64,000 bases of DNA from Gibbula magus. Taxonomy: Eukaryota; Mollusca; Gastropoda; Trochida; Trochidae. Shown here piece after piece: positions 1-12,215 of this stretch. The DNA lies in the NCBI GenBank assembly GCA_936450465.1, contig OW388299.1, positions 41,055,548 to 41,119,547 on the forward strand, written 5' to 3'. The notes beneath the pieces were generated by a model. It was not told the origin of the DNA. It searched no databases and worked only from the letters and a program-made list of their open reading frames with translations. A program made the position numbers and the translations under genes. The stretch's first letter is position 1. Each line of letters opens with the position of its first letter.

Positions 1-416
1 TAGTTTTTAAAGCAAGAGATAAATAGATAAAGGGAAAAAATAAATAAATTAGAGGGTGAGGGTAAATTAAAAAAATTGAAACATTTTTTTCACATGCACC
101 ACAAATGAGGATACCTGTTTCAAATCAAAGGGTTTCCTGCTTTCTTGAGAGTGGGAGTGAATCTGAGTCTGATAGACATCTGGGGGTGTTTTACCGAGTG
201 ATGTTTTTCTTACTCTGTTTGTGTATCCAAATCAGTCAATTACTGTAACCTTTGCAGAGGGAAGTAATGCTTGTAATATCTACCTGATGTGGCTGTTGCT
301 AAAACATATACATAAACCTACCAAGGAATTGCAAACATCTTGTTGGTCATACCTTGTTATCACAGAGTTTATTGAGAGCTATTAGAGAATTACCGGTATC
401 TTGTAGTTAATTCTCA

Positions 417-1035
417 GTATAGCACAGTGGTTAGCAGGTTTGGCTGTGGATCAAGAGATCCAAGGTTCACATCCTGCCAGGGGTCTGAAATTCTTTTGGT
501 AGATAACTGTTCTACATACAGTAAGGTTTCGGTGCAATGCTACACTGAATTTCATTAGCAGTATCAATCATGGTTCCAGCTGGTGCTTGCAGGTTTCAAT
601 GCATAGCCACACAGAACACAGAGGTGTAGTGGTTAGCATGCTTGCCTCTCAAGCCAACGGCCCGGGTTCGAATCCCGGTGGAGACACCAAACATTTGTGA
701 CCTGGGTCTTATACTGTGTTGTGCCCCTGGGCAAGGCACTTCTTCCACATTGCACTCAGTCCACCCAGCTGTTTAAATGGGTACCTGAACACGGGAGGTA
801 CGGACCTAAATGGTCACTCGGAGCGCTTAGTAGCGGCACCTAAAGTACAATTCCTTCAGGGTAATAATTGTACCGCTATTTAGGAGTGCTTGCACTGGAT
901 ATTAGGCATTAAAATGTATATCATTATTATTATTATTATTAATGATGTTGCAGGTTTTCTTTCTACAAAAATACTCGCACTTGATAAAGCCCCAAACCCC
1001 AAACCCCAAATCACCTCACCTCTGCTCCTCACCTT
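417..1035 (+). mobile_element. SINE family 1, split by a second SINE
   Basis: The 5' part (417-612) has the tRNA-like head (TAGCACAGTGGTTAGC, A box) and body ending GCATAGCCACA. The 3' part resumes at about 944 (GATGTTGCAGGTTTTC) and ends CCCAAATCACCTCACC, where intact copies continue. The gap is filled by a complete SINE of another family. Confidence 0.75.
613..943 (+). mobile_element. SINE family 2, full length, (ATT)n tail
   Basis: tRNA-like head with A box GTGTAGTGGTTAGCATGC and B box GGGTTCGAATCCC, an unrelated body (ACCTGGGTCTTATACTG ... CGGAGCGCTTAG) and an ATT-repeat tail at 921-941. It lies inside a family-1 SINE. Fragments of the family recur at 42882-42918 (minus) and 63932-64000. 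Confidence 0.8.
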
Positions 1036-1430
1036 GATATCTTATTGGAATCTGGCACAGAATAGCAAGTATCTTGTAGGCAGCTTCTTGACTACCCGAG
1101 AATGTCTAAAAACAATCAGATGTTTGCGAGTATATGGGAATCTACCAAAGAATCTAGTAATACCTTGTAGTTCGATCTCGATAACTCTGAGTTTATTGGA
1201 ATCTACCAAGGAATTGCTAATATCTTGTAAGTAGTTCTTGATATCTAAGAGTTTTAATTAACAGAGAATTGAAAGCATCATGATCTCGTGATCTCTAGCA
1301 GTCTACCATGCAAAGAATTGCAAGTATTTCTTCAGGTGACTCCTTCGTTACTTGTGAGTTTATAGAGATCTACCAAAGAATTGCAAGTATCCTGTACCTG
1401 AGAAATCTTGCTAATTTAGTTCTCAGTGTT

Positions 1431-2762
1431 TCACTAACCTCTCAGTGACCAGGTTGAAGAATGCCATTCAGGTTAGTGCGGCATTAATTGGACACCTTAT
1501 TGCCAATCTGCCATCTTACATTTGTAAGGTTTGAAGGAATTGTTCTTATGAGGTTTACTTTGGTTATGGGTCATTCAGTAAGCAATCCATCATTATCACC
1601 ATTAAAGATCAATTGAAACAAGTTTGATACACACTCAAGGTAATATTCCATAGTCAATGAGCTGCATCAACATTTATTCTGAATGCCTTGAATACTCACC
1701 ATATGCGATTTGTAACATATCAAGTATTAGACTAAAGAAGGGGGTCTAACCTCCAAAACATGTCACTACAAATATTCTCCTGCTCCTCCTACTTATGCGG
1801 TTAAATTCATGCGGCAGCATTCTGCTCCTCTTTAGTAGATTGATAGAGATTACTGTGAGATAAAATGAGATTACATTTTTTTAACAAGTGTCCTTTTTTG
1901 TATGTCAGCAAGATTTATACATGAATTAACACAATGAGTTTAATGATATTTCAGACAATGAAATAGTGAGAATCAAGAACTAATTTATAGATATACAACT
2001 TCTTTATTCTTTAAAACAACGTTTTGACATAGTATCGTCAATAAAGAGACAATAAATGAATATACAACTTCTTTATTTTTTGAGGGGAACTTTTCAACAT
2101 AGATACTAATGACTGTCATTGCCAAGCAAAGTATGTCACTTACATGTGACAGCATTTATTTTTTCCATTTAAATAATGAATGAAACAGGAGCAAGTTATG
2201 ATCCTTGCTTGAGACCAGTTTTTGAATACCTTTTACTAGGGATGCCCTCGACATGCACATGTGAAATACTTCATAAGGCTTCTTCATCTGGAACCACTTA
2301 ACAATGAATTAATGATGGTCAAAGAAATTGAGGGAGACATTACCATCAAAATTAGAAAAAACATCATCATAAATGTTGAAGTTTCACAATGAACAAAATC
2401 ATATTTCCATATAACAGCATAATCATTTATATATCGAGAATTCTTGCTTTTCTGTATTATTCATCTCTCAATGACCTCAAAAGATTTGTTTTCCGTGTTT
2501 TTAAACACTGATTGCTGATATTTCTATCTGATTGGATCGTAATTTGTGTGTGTGAAGGGAAACAGTGAGGGTGTTACATGACGAGAGTTGATTGTTCTCT
2601 GTGATAGGAGAGCAATTACACCACCGACCTGTCACCTACACTTTCCACATAGCTGATACTGAAACCACAAAGCGTTTGGGTTGACTGATTTTGTCGACCT
2701 CAAACTGATGTCTGAGTAACTGGGGGATACTGGTCGCTTCATCTTTCATCTCTCTGTACCTC
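1431..2762. other. No gene seen
   Basis: AT-rich unique-looking DNA. ATATACAACTTCTTTATT occurs twice (1992 and 2060), a local duplication. No frame or structured element recognised. Confidence 0.5.
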
Positions 2763-3110
2763 TTACATTTGTAAAATTTGTTGTAAAATTGGTTGTAAAA
2801 TTGTTTGTAATATTGGTTGTAAAATTGATTTTATGATTGGTTGTAAAAATTGATTGGAATTTTTTTGTAAAATTGATTGTAAAATTGGTTGTATAATTGG
2901 TTGTAAAAAATTATTGTGAAATTGGTTGTAAAATGTTTGTATGATTGCTTGTAAATTTGATTTTATAATTGGTGGTTTAAAATGATTGTTAAATTGATTG
3001 TAAAATTGGTTTTTCAATTCAATTTATAATTGGTTGTGAAATTTATTGTAAAATGTATTTTATAATTGGTTGTAAAATCTATTGTTAAATGGATTGTAAA
3101 AGTGGACTAG
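2763..3110. repeat. Degenerate 12-15-bp tandem repeat (TTGTAAAATTGG)
   Basis: About 25 imperfect copies of TTGTAAAATTGG/GATTG. The 84-codon minus-strand frame across it (NQFLQPI repeats) is a by-product of the repeat. Confidence 0.85.
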
Positions 3111-4764
3111 AATCCTACATTGCTTATCACAAAGCTCTGACCACTGTTTCTCTCACTGGATATCAGATCTGGACTATCATATATCTGTCACTGTACTAGA
3201 CTGAAATCACATATGCTTATTAAAAAGCTCTACCTATTTTCTTAATTTACACCTGGTACACCTGGTACATCTGTTACCCTCAGGATTTGATGTCAAATCC
3301 ATGTAAAAATCCACTTATTGTATGGCAGGTATGTTATAAGACGGAATTAAATTTTTTTACTGCCTATGATCTAAGTGCATTAATTTCTACGAGAAGTGTA
3401 AAATTTCTTTAAATGCTTAGTAAATATGGATGGTTGTAGTTTAGATGTTTATGAGAATTTGAGTCATATTTACAAGTTATATATAGAAGAAATGTTAAGG
3501 TGGTTCAACCCTTCATTCAAGAGACCAAACAATTTATAGTCATGCATAAGTTTTTTCATGGTTATTCATCTTCTTATATTTCTGTCTTTTCCAGTTCCTG
3601 TCATCTTTTTCAAGAATGTAATGTTATATATTGTAAATAACAAGGAGAGGGTATCCTAGAATGGAGGACTTTTTCCCAATCCATTTCATTCGTTATGAAT
3701 GAAATATTTTTCAGCTGTGCAAGAAAAGTGTGAAACAGTATTAAATACAAACCTGAGAAAGAAACTTCATCTTATCTAAAGTGTTTATAATAATGCTAGT
3801 TTAACAATTACTGTGCTTCATCTATATACAATTCTAATGTATGAAGTAATAAAAATGATTTAAGACAATTTTCTGGCAGCCGGATAACAATGATTAATTA
3901 CTTTTGATAAAATCACTCTGAACAGAACAAACATGTAATACAGTTTTGAAGATATATGTGAGAAAATATTTCAACCTGTTAACTGTTTCTTTTTAACATA
4001 ACAATTTTTGTGAATTTCTATTTACATCTCTTGCAAAAGTACTGGAAAGAAGCAGAAAGTTTTCTGTCATTATTTAGAATAAACGAATTTGTTGGATAAC
4101 TTTTGGTCAAAGATGTTAGTTTTTAAAATTAAATTAGTTTTATCTTTCTGAGTTGAACTCCTAAGTTACTGAATTGATAAGCACTGTGTGGCCAGTTTAC
4201 GGGATTCCAATTGGCATTTGTCCAAAGAAAGATTATCCCAAGATCCGCAAGTAAATAGTTAGTAGTAATAGAAAAGACCTTGGTTCTTTGCCAAACAAAT
4301 TTAAAGAAATTGTGAGTCAAATTTATTCTTGAGTGAATTTTCCATGTCTGAAATCCTTTTTTTTTATTACAAGTCTAGTTCAGAGGTAAAAATAAACCTG
4401 TTTGCTATTGTTGTGCTGTATAAGGAACACTTAGTCCCTTAAGTGTAGATTTAAGCAAATCTAAACTTTTAAGTGTAACTTTCTAACAAAGTCTTATCTC
4501 CCATGAACTTTTCACACCTTTATAGCATTGGTACTGGAAAATCGTGAACACTTTCATCATGCTCATCACATTTCATGGTGATTCAGGAATTGTACAATCC
4601 CACAGGGCCAGCTTTTATAATTTTTTGTCAGTCCAAAGTAATTTCTATTAGCCTTAGGCCAAAGGACAAGGGTAAATTTCTTTCTCCTCCTATACTATGT
4701 TGACAAAACTGTAGCAATAAGTTTGGGTTTATTAAAGAAATGTGGATGTTACAGTCTAAGGACT
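3111..4764. other. No gene seen
   Basis: AT-rich DNA with short stop-ridden frames only; the 63-codon minus frame at 4129-4320 has no recognisable feature. Confidence 0.5.
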
Positions 4765-5110
4765 GAAGGGGCAGTTAGTAGCACATGTTTTTGCTCAAAT
4801 AAGTCAATGCAATGTATGTAAAAAATAATGTCACCAATAGAAAAACATCCTTCTCTCTTTGGAAAATCAAGAGTGTACATGGTTCGGTAAAGCCATGGGA
4901 ATCGTTTTTGTAATTCCAAATAATTAAATGACTATTAAATGTGTTCATATTAAATTGGCCACCATACAATTTTTGCTTTATATGCAACAATGATATTACC
5001 ACAACAGATAACTGGTATGCGTAATAAGATGTTTTACTTTCTAAAGTAAATATAAATAACATAATGAAATGGAAATAAAATTTGCCAAAACATGTGCTAC
5101 AGCCCCTTTA
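4765..5110 (+). mobile_element. MITE family A, copy 1
   Basis: Ends AAGGGGCAGTTAGTAGCAC and GTGCTACAGCCCCTTTAA are inverted repeats. The interior (GCTCAAATAAGTCAATGC ... GTAATAAGATG) is shared with five other copies in this window. Confidence 0.8.
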
Positions 5111-5640
5111 AGATATAATAAAAAAAGTACCCTAGTATTCTTACCTTGGTTCAAGTTAATCCTTATAATATGGAAAGTTTAACTCCAAGCTGCCTCCAAG
5201 TCACAATACTCAATGAACATTGCTGTTCACAAACGTTATCCAAATATCCATCAAACTTTCATCAATAACTCCATGACTGTATGAATCAACTTTTTCCAAG
5301 CCAATCTACAGTGGAAAACTAAAACACAAAACGGAAGGTCATGGATGTGTGAAGTTAGTTGGATATACACCAGCAAGTGACAAACTGCCCAATGGCAGAA
5401 GTCTTCTAGCCTCAGAGTGAGTTCTAGCTGGAGCAGCTCCTTACTATACTCTGCTCGTCCCGTAATCAATACAGCCCGGCTACCTGCTGGCTCTCTGCTT
5501 ATATACCTCGCTGACACTGCCCCTTTAACTGGCTGCTTGCTTCCACTCCCACCACTATGTCTATCTGTCTACAGGACTACATCCGTGACTACCACACGAC
5601 AGCTGCTGTAACAGTGTCGTCATCGCTCTCCGCCAGTCGG
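5111..5640. other. GC-richer island, possible 5' region of a minus-strand transcript
   Basis: Base composition changes at about 5400-5660. Apart from the TATA-like site there is no supportable gene; overlapping frames on both strands lack domains. Confidence 0.3.
5498..5505 (-). promoter_or_regulatory. Possible TATA-box promoter, minus strand
   Basis: The minus strand reads GAGGTATATAAGCAGAG in a 250-bp GC-richer island (about 5400-5660) within AT-rich DNA, placing a start near 5470. An 88-codon frame follows (5517 to 5251) with no recognisable protein; a first exon with donor-like CTGGTGTAT near 5370 is conceivable. No downstream exon was recognised. Confidence 0.3.
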
Positions 5641-5689
5641 TTGCTCTGTGTTGCTTTTGTGTTTGTATATCTTAGTATGCCTCTTCTGT

Positions 5690-6065
5690 TATTGTATCTC
5701 TTTCTCTTTTGTTTCTCTGTTTCGCTGTCTCTTAGTGTGACTCTCTGTCTCTTGGTGTGTCTCTTGATGTGTCTCTTGATGTGTCTCTCTGTCTCTTGGT
5801 ATGTCTCTTGATGTATCTCTCTGTCTCTTGGTATGTCTCTTTGCTTCTGTGTCTCTCTGTCTCTTGGTTTGTTTCTCTGTCTCTCTGTCTCTTCAAAACT
5901 TGGAATTTTCTTGTTACTGTGTCTTTCTGTCTCTTGGTGTCTCTCTGTCTGTGTATGTCTCTTTTATTTCCGTGTTTCTGTCTCTTGGTTTGTCTTCTTT
6001 TTTTCTGTGTCTCTCTGTCTTTTTATCTCTGTCATTCTGTCTGTCTCTCATTTTCTCCTTGTCCC
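5690..6065. repeat. Pyrimidine-rich (TCTCTGTCTCTTGGTGTG)n minisatellite
   Basis: Imperfect tandem units of CTCTCTGTCTCTTGGT/GATGTG. All three plus frames stay open for 85-106 codons only because the repeat lacks stops. Confidence 0.85.
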
Positions 6066-7740
6066 TCTATATCGTAATCTGTTAAATTTTATATAAACCT
6101 TTCAACAATTAACACGCCCCCTTCCTTAAAATTGTAAATTCTTTAAGTCACCTTATCTTAATTTCCACATCAATAAAACATACAGATAGAACACATGCTC
6201 AGAACAATATTTACAGTACTAAATTTACAAGATGAAGTGACATGTTAGAGTCACCGACTAAACTGTTGTGACTTACTGTCTTTAAACATGATATCATAAA
6301 ATATTGCAGTTGCATTTCTAACTAGCATTGCAACTGAGCCACATGTAGTTCACGTTTTACTCATGTTTTCCCAATCAGCAACAATATTTACAATAAAAAT
6401 TTTTATTTTATTTTGTAAAAAATTTCTAATGGGAAAAAACAGTATAAGAATCTTAGTGAAAGTAGTGTGTAAGCGCAAACATTTTCTTAGCAATCTTGAA
6501 GGCTTAAGAGAGTTTATGAATTGTGCATGAGTATGATTTTACAATTTAGTCTATGATCATGAGTCTTATTTTTCGATTTTACGCATATAAAATGATTTCA
6601 GTTTTGTATGAAATATAGTAACCAAGACGATGCCCAGAATTAAAATTGTCTGTCCCATATAAATCATATTGTCAAACTTCTTGCTAAAGCTTAGAGTCTA
6701 TAACGATAATAAACTTTGGATGATAATCCGCGATTCCTCGCAACTCGTTGATTAAATTATAATTTGTATCAATAGGAATCTAAAGTTCATTTATTTTTGG
6801 TAGATGCATGAAGACACAAGTGGCGTATACAAAGTATCAGTGAGCTATGAAAGTGTGACACATGCAATTGCACATTTGAAGGGTTTGGGGGAAGATAGTC
6901 ATAACCCACACAACCCTAAAATCTGAGATAACTATATTTTGTGGGCTGCAATTCCATTCTCTACCATATAGAAACTTGTTATCTCCCCTAGCCAATACAC
7001 GGACTGAATTGAATCCATCCCTGTTTATGATATGCCACATGACTTTCTTACGCAATTCAGAAAGAATATAATAAAGGACAATAACTTGGCTGACCACGTC
7101 TTTTCTGATGACGTTTTTTATTTGAATTTTACGAAAATTGTGCTGATGATGACTCAAACTTATCAACAAAGTGATGAGGCATCAACAGGCAATGGTTTGT
7201 GTGAATTTCATTACTTTGAGTAATTTTGAAATTTAATAAATCATGTGGTATATCACATTTTCCCCCGAAATGCCTGCTTGTAAAACTGAAATCTTTAAAC
7301 TACATTTTCTAAGTTTCTCCTTTTTGTGGGTTATCACTATCTTCCCCGACTCCTTCATTTATTTTTGACAACATATACGCGAATATGCTAAGTGCTTTAG
7401 CTGGTAACACTGGCATCGTGATTCACACAGTTTGTCAAATATAATGCATAAATGGCAGACTCCTTTGATACTGATATTTACATAACGGCTGCAAGGATAT
7501 ATATGGCTCAAGAACATGCAATGTGATTATATAGTCGAGTTGGTTAAATTAATGCACCATGCTTCCACATTAGAATGTAATGCAACAGACAGTAAATGTA
7601 CACCAAAACCTCGAAAGGCTAAGTTTGTTGGACAGGCAATAATTCACACACCGCACATGTTTCCAGAGTACAGGTGAGATATTGGTAAGATATTTCTGGT
7701 TCGTTATGTTGCTCCTGGAAGAATAGGGAGACATATATTT
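6066..7740. other. No gene seen
   Basis: AT-rich. The minus frame 6837-7169 (110 codons) and the overlapping plus frame have no motif and ordinary local composition, so chance frames are likely. Confidence 0.45.
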
Positions 7741-7744
7741 CTAG

Positions 7745-7820
7745 GTTGAGTTGGTGTTGGCGTTGGCGTTGGCGTTGGCATTGGCGTTGGCGTTGGCGTT
7801 GGCGTTGGCGTTGGCGTTCA
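7745..7820. repeat. Hexanucleotide repeat (GGCGTT)n
   Basis: About 12 copies of GTTGGC, one with GCATTG. On the minus strand it reads as alternating Asn-Ala, a by-product. Confidence 0.95.
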
Positions 7821-8134
7821 TTGTTTCTGGATCATAACTCTCTGCCTTTTTGGGTTTGAGCTTTTTTTCAAATAAGACTTTGTCTTTTTGAAATTGTTTT
7901 AGATTTCTAAGATGATTTGGGGGATGGGGGAGACATCTATATTTACAAGTGAAACATCTTCTAGTTAACCATGAACACATGCGCCATTGTGGATATTGTC
8001 TATGGTGGAGTGTTTGGTGGTGATAATAGGACCTGTAACGTTGACCAGTATTCAAGATCACACCACAATTGATTAAATCACTTTTTCAAAAGTGTGTTGC
8101 ATACAGTAATTTTATCCTTGCCTTTGAAAGCAGT

Positions 8135-8234
8135 GATGGTGTTGAGGGCTTACTCCCTCCAATAATACCAGCAGCCGTGATATAAGTGAAATATTCTTGA
8201 AAACAGCGTTAATCCCAAATCACCTCATCTCACC
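8135..8234 (+). mobile_element. SINE family 1, 3' fragment
   Basis: Matches the family tail: GGGCTTACTCCCTCC, AATACCAGCAGCCGTGATA, GTGAAATATTCTTGAAA, then CAAATCACCTCATCTCACC. Confidence 0.8.
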
Positions 8235-8394
8235 TTGAAAGCAGTACTTTTCCCCACTTGTTTCTTTAAAAAATATGGCGTTTTACAGGCAAATTGACAA
8301 TGTCTTGGCATTGTTGCACCTAATAGCCAGCAATATTACATAAATTTTTGACAGTCATTTTTCCAGATGACATTGTTTCTGTCAGCAGTGTCTT

Positions 8395-8760
8395 ATAATG
8401 ACGGAGTATTCTCATGTTTCTGCTGACAGTGTTGATAATGACAATGAAATTTTCTTCTGACATTGTTACCTGTGACAATTCTGTAGGCCATCTTGATGAT
8501 GACAGTGTTTGCTGATGATAATTGTTGGTGATAATTCTGTTGGCATTCTCGGTGATGACAATGTTTTCTGTTGCAAATCATATATCTGTTTCTAGTGTTT
8601 GTAGTGAATTTGTTCATACCGGTATAAAACAAAGGAAATGTTGGTGATAACAATGTTTACTCATGATGACAATGTCGTCTCTCGAATATTTCTTATGACA
8701 ATGCTTTTGATGACGATGTTTTTGATGCAACAGTTTCTGATGACTGTATTCCTGTTGCAG
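8395..8760. repeat. Degenerate GATGACAATGTT repeat
   Basis: Irregular units of GATGACAATGTTTTCTG with TGATGATAA variants, low complexity. It runs directly into the possible exon at 8761-8848. Confidence 0.65.
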
Positions 8761-8768
8761 TGTTGCAG

Positions 8769-8848
8769 AGGAGGGAGGAGACAGCCCCGGCGGACAACAG
8801 ACGGACACGGAGACGAGAGGCAGGGAAGATATCAAATCGACGTATGTG
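8769..8848 (+). CDS. Possible internal exon (80 or 88 bp)
   Basis: A GC-rich segment in AT-rich DNA is preceded by a splice-acceptor-like TGTATTCCTGTTGCAG (alternative AG 8 bases later at 8768) and followed by a strong donor, GTG|GTGAGTAC, with the intron starting at 8849. All three frames are open. One reads EGGDSPGGQQTDTETRGRE and ends on a codon boundary; another reads EETAPADNRRTRRREAG. I recognise neither and cannot choose. It could also be a by-product of the neighbouring repeat. No partner exon was found. Confidence 0.3.
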
Positions 8849-8934
8849 GTGAGTACAACAACCAACCAGAAAGATGTAGTTACACACAGAACACTAAGTC
8901 TTGCCTGCTTTTGGTCCTGTGCATAGTTAGCGTA

Positions 8935-9630
8935 TATACCCCCGCTACGAAGTAGTCGGGGGTATATAGCGGTCAGCACGTCCGTGCGGTTTTTGTTCCG
9001 CTCATATTCTGAAACCAGTTGCTCAAATTTTTACAATCACCATGATGTGTACATCTGCCTTTTGTATTTTTCATACCCTCATTTGCATAATTTATGCAAA
9101 TTTCTCCGTTTTTCGACTTTGCCATTCACAGTTTTTGTTCCACTCATAACTCAAATACTAATTGTTCAAATGTCTTGTAACTTGATACATATAATCACCA
9201 CGATGTGTTCATCTGCCTTTTGTATGTTTCATACCCTCATTTGCATAATTTATGCAAATTTTCTCTATTTTTCATCTTCACCATTCACACTTTTTGTTCC
9301 ACTCATAACTCATACACTAATTGTTCAAATTTTACGAAACCACTGATGTGTACATCTGTCATTTTTATATTTCATACCCTCATTTGCATATTTGTATGTT
9401 TCATACCCTCATTTGCATATTTAATGCCATTTTTCAAATTTTTCGACTTTTACTTCCAAAACATACAAGTGTAATACTTACTCTGCTTTAATAATACTTA
9501 TATTTAATGGTCTGTTCATACAAAAGTTAAAACATTGATGCCCTTTTGCTATTTTCAAACATTTCTGTTTGACCATGGAATGTTAAAAGCGGGGGTATAT
9601 GAGTGAGCTGTGCTCACTATAATTCTCTTG
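8935..9630 (+). mobile_element. Hairpin-ended element family H, copy 1
   Basis: Starts with the hairpin TATACCCCCGCTACGAAG/CGGGGGTATA, followed by AGCGGTCAGCACGTCCGTGC. It ends with hairpin GTGAGCTGTGCTCAC then a T-rich stretch to CTTG, like the copy at 20897-22057. The interior has two to three units of about 156 bp carrying CATACCCTCATTTGCATA (9066, 9222, 9370, 9398). Open frames inside are repeat-derived. Confidence 0.7.
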
Positions 9631-10685
9631 TTTAATTCAGTAATCAATTTTCAAACAAATCAGACAATTAGAGATATATTTGTAACACATATACTGAAAC
9701 ATTGATGTAGGGGACAGAGAAAATTAACTTTATCAAAGCACTTATTATTTGGATAAGTTAATTTTCTAATGTACTGGTCAAAAGCCATCTCAGTTCAGGT
9801 TCTTTAAATTCAAACTAGACTTTTAGACTACCCGTCAAAACAATTTTCTAGCCGCAACCTTTTGACCAGCCATTAGGCTACCAGACTATTGTGGTAATTT
9901 TGAACTATGGAAGACAATATAGGAACAAATCTAATGATATTTAACATTTCTAATGTATGGCAACATTTTATGACATGAAATATCTCAGATGTATATAGAA
10001 TACTAAACGATGTCCCCTTTGATAACATGTTTATGAAACGAATGAATGGTTTGGTAACGAGCGAAAGCGAGTTAAGTACTGATGCTATTCAAGAGTTTCA
10101 TAAACATGTTATCAAACGGGACCGAGTTTAGTTTTTTATTTATTACTCAGTGATGTAAATAGCGCTGAATTGCAAGAAAATCGTTGTTAGTGATGCTCTC
10201 ACTTGCAAATAGGTCACCCGCTATTGCAGTTGCGCGACTTACATTGTTATGTGAACAAAAACGACTATGACGCTCATTATAATGTTACGGCAGCATTTGG
10301 TGGTAGCACACATGTGTGTAGCCAACTCATTGTTATCTAATGAGTAATCTCACCACATGCTGATTATAATGTTACGGCAGCACGCGGTGGTAGCAAACAT
10401 GTGTGTAACAAACTCATTGTTGATGAGTGATATCACCACTGTAGAGTAATAATATTTAAAGCATGTTTAAGACACAGTGGATATTCAGTATTTTCAGAGT
10501 GGTATTTTCAACCTTTAACCTGTCACGAGATGTGACATAAGATATCAATCAAAGAGTGACGCGGAATGACAATCCCTCAACCCCGATTTCTCAAAAACAA
10601 CCAATCAATGCTTACCAAAAGGTGTAAAGTCCCTTGCAGGAAAAATCCTATGCTAGCTGTGTCCTCTTTTCTATAAAGGGATTTA
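9631..10685. other. Intergenic; inverted repeat and local duplication only
   Basis: TTGATAACATGTTTATGAAAC (10019 region) is inverted at about 10095-10117 around a loop holding GAGCGAAAGCGAG. An ~85-bp direct duplication (TTATAATGTTACGGCAGCA) starts near 10277 and 10360. No gene. Confidence 0.55.
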
Positions 10686-12215
10686 TATAGTAAATTATTA
10701 TCCATATGGTTGAAAATAACCGAGTTAATATTTTTTATACGAGCACATGTGCACATATCACGTTTGCTTTGCAACCATTGTTTCAATGCGACTTGTGATA
10801 TTTTGTTGTCTGTGCATGACATCATACAACAATAGTTTATGACGTCATTGTAGCTTAATTGCTATCGCGAGAGAGGTGGACCATTTCCAGATTATTTTTC
10901 ACGAATAAATGGAATAAAATGGGTAATACAATTTTTTATAACACTTGTAAGTGTGGTAATATCATATAATTTTTCGCGATTAAAGAACTTTGGAACAAAA
11001 CAGGCTGAATACCTAGATTTGCGGATAGATGCACATGTATTTCATAAGGAACATTGCATTTTGCCAACACAGTATACAATTCTTATTGTTTAATACGAAA
11101 AACATGTCATAAGAGAATGTAATTTATAATAATAATAATAATACTTTATAACCCAGAAAGGAATTCATTTTGTATTATGACAGAGCTCATGTACAATAAA
11201 GACAAAGCTGAGTTACAAGCATATACATAGAATAATAAAACACTATCAACTTAAGTTTAGGAATAAATGTATTTTGATCTCTACTGGTTTTAAAACACGG
11301 TAGTAAATATCTCCTTCCAGAAGGCAGCTTGACATATTCACTGTGTAAAACATGATCTAGATCATAAAAATCAGGGATAATTTCAGAACTATTTTTTTAT
11401 AATGATATGATAGATTTGTAAACGAAACTGCTGCTATTTAACCAGCAATTAGAACAACTTTTTCTAAACGAGATTTGTTTACAAGAGACAAGGAATCATA
11501 CCACCATTGGAAAGAAAAAGTGAGTATGAGAGACCAACATTGAAAAGAGAGAATTGCAACCTACCATGTTTGAAGTATTTCCACTGCTTAAATTTGCTTT
11601 CCATGCAAACAACATATATGGTTAGATTCTGCATGTTCGCTCTCGTATAGTGTAAGGATATGTCGTTAAGGCCGACTGGCTATCAACAATTGGGAGCTGT
11701 TTCACGAAAAATGATTTATGATAAATTCTTTACTGTTAAACTAAACAAACATCCAACCTTAAAATGTCAGTGTGAAGTGCTAGAGGACAGTTATGTCTAT
11801 TCAAACATGTAGAAAGACAGCATTCAGAGAAACACAAGACTAAAATATAGAGATTATTACCCGAGGATGTGTGTCACATGACTTCTTTGAAACGAGTGTA
11901 AATTTATGTATTGCTCGAGCGAGAGCGAGGGTTATACATAAATTTGCATGAGTTTCGTAAAAGTCATATGACAAACTTTCAAGTGTAATAATTTCTTTAT
12001 TACCTATTCTATTCAATTTGATTCCCAGAAAACGGCCCAATTCTCTTGCGCCGGCAAGCAACAGTGATGTCACGAACAATCGTTTTATGACGTCACAGGC
12101 GAAATACGGGAACTCGGTGTGAGACAATGGTTGCTAGGCAAACGTGATATGTGCACATGTGCTCATATCAATAATATTACCTTGGTTATTTTCAACAATA
12201 TGGGTAATATATAAT
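10686..12215. mobile_element. Foldback-type element with ~250-bp diverged terminal inverted repeats
   Basis: The left arm (about 10686-10960) and right arm (about 11965-12215) are inverted copies. Shared stretches include GTTGAAAATAACC, GAGCACATGTGCACATATCA, CACGTTTGC, CAACCATTGT, TGACGTCA-containing segments and GGTAATA. The interior (10960-11965) has an ATA/ATT microsatellite at 11130 and no long frame; the small minus frames inside are not convincing. Ends are approximate and no target duplication was identified. Confidence 0.6.

Larger units (their letters stand above)
300..1430. repeat. Degenerate ~75-bp tandem repeat, interrupted by nested SINEs
   Basis: Variants of 'TCTACCAAGGAATTGCAAGTATCTTGTAG' (here in shortened form CTACCAAGGAATTGC) recur near 319, 1051, 1142, 1203, 1304 and 1370, 60-90 bp apart with GAGTTTATTGG between. 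The block from about 417 to 1035 is SINE sequence that split the array. Confidence 0.6.

Noticed and set aside
617..690. tRNA genes (also at 19760, 30390, 31225, 35515)
   Set aside because: A and B boxes are present, but each is followed by a constant SINE body and several are flanked by target duplications, so these are SINE heads.
5417..6096. Overlapping plus-strand frames rich in Ser/Leu/Cys/Val
   Set aside because: They are translations of the CT-rich minisatellite in all three frames.
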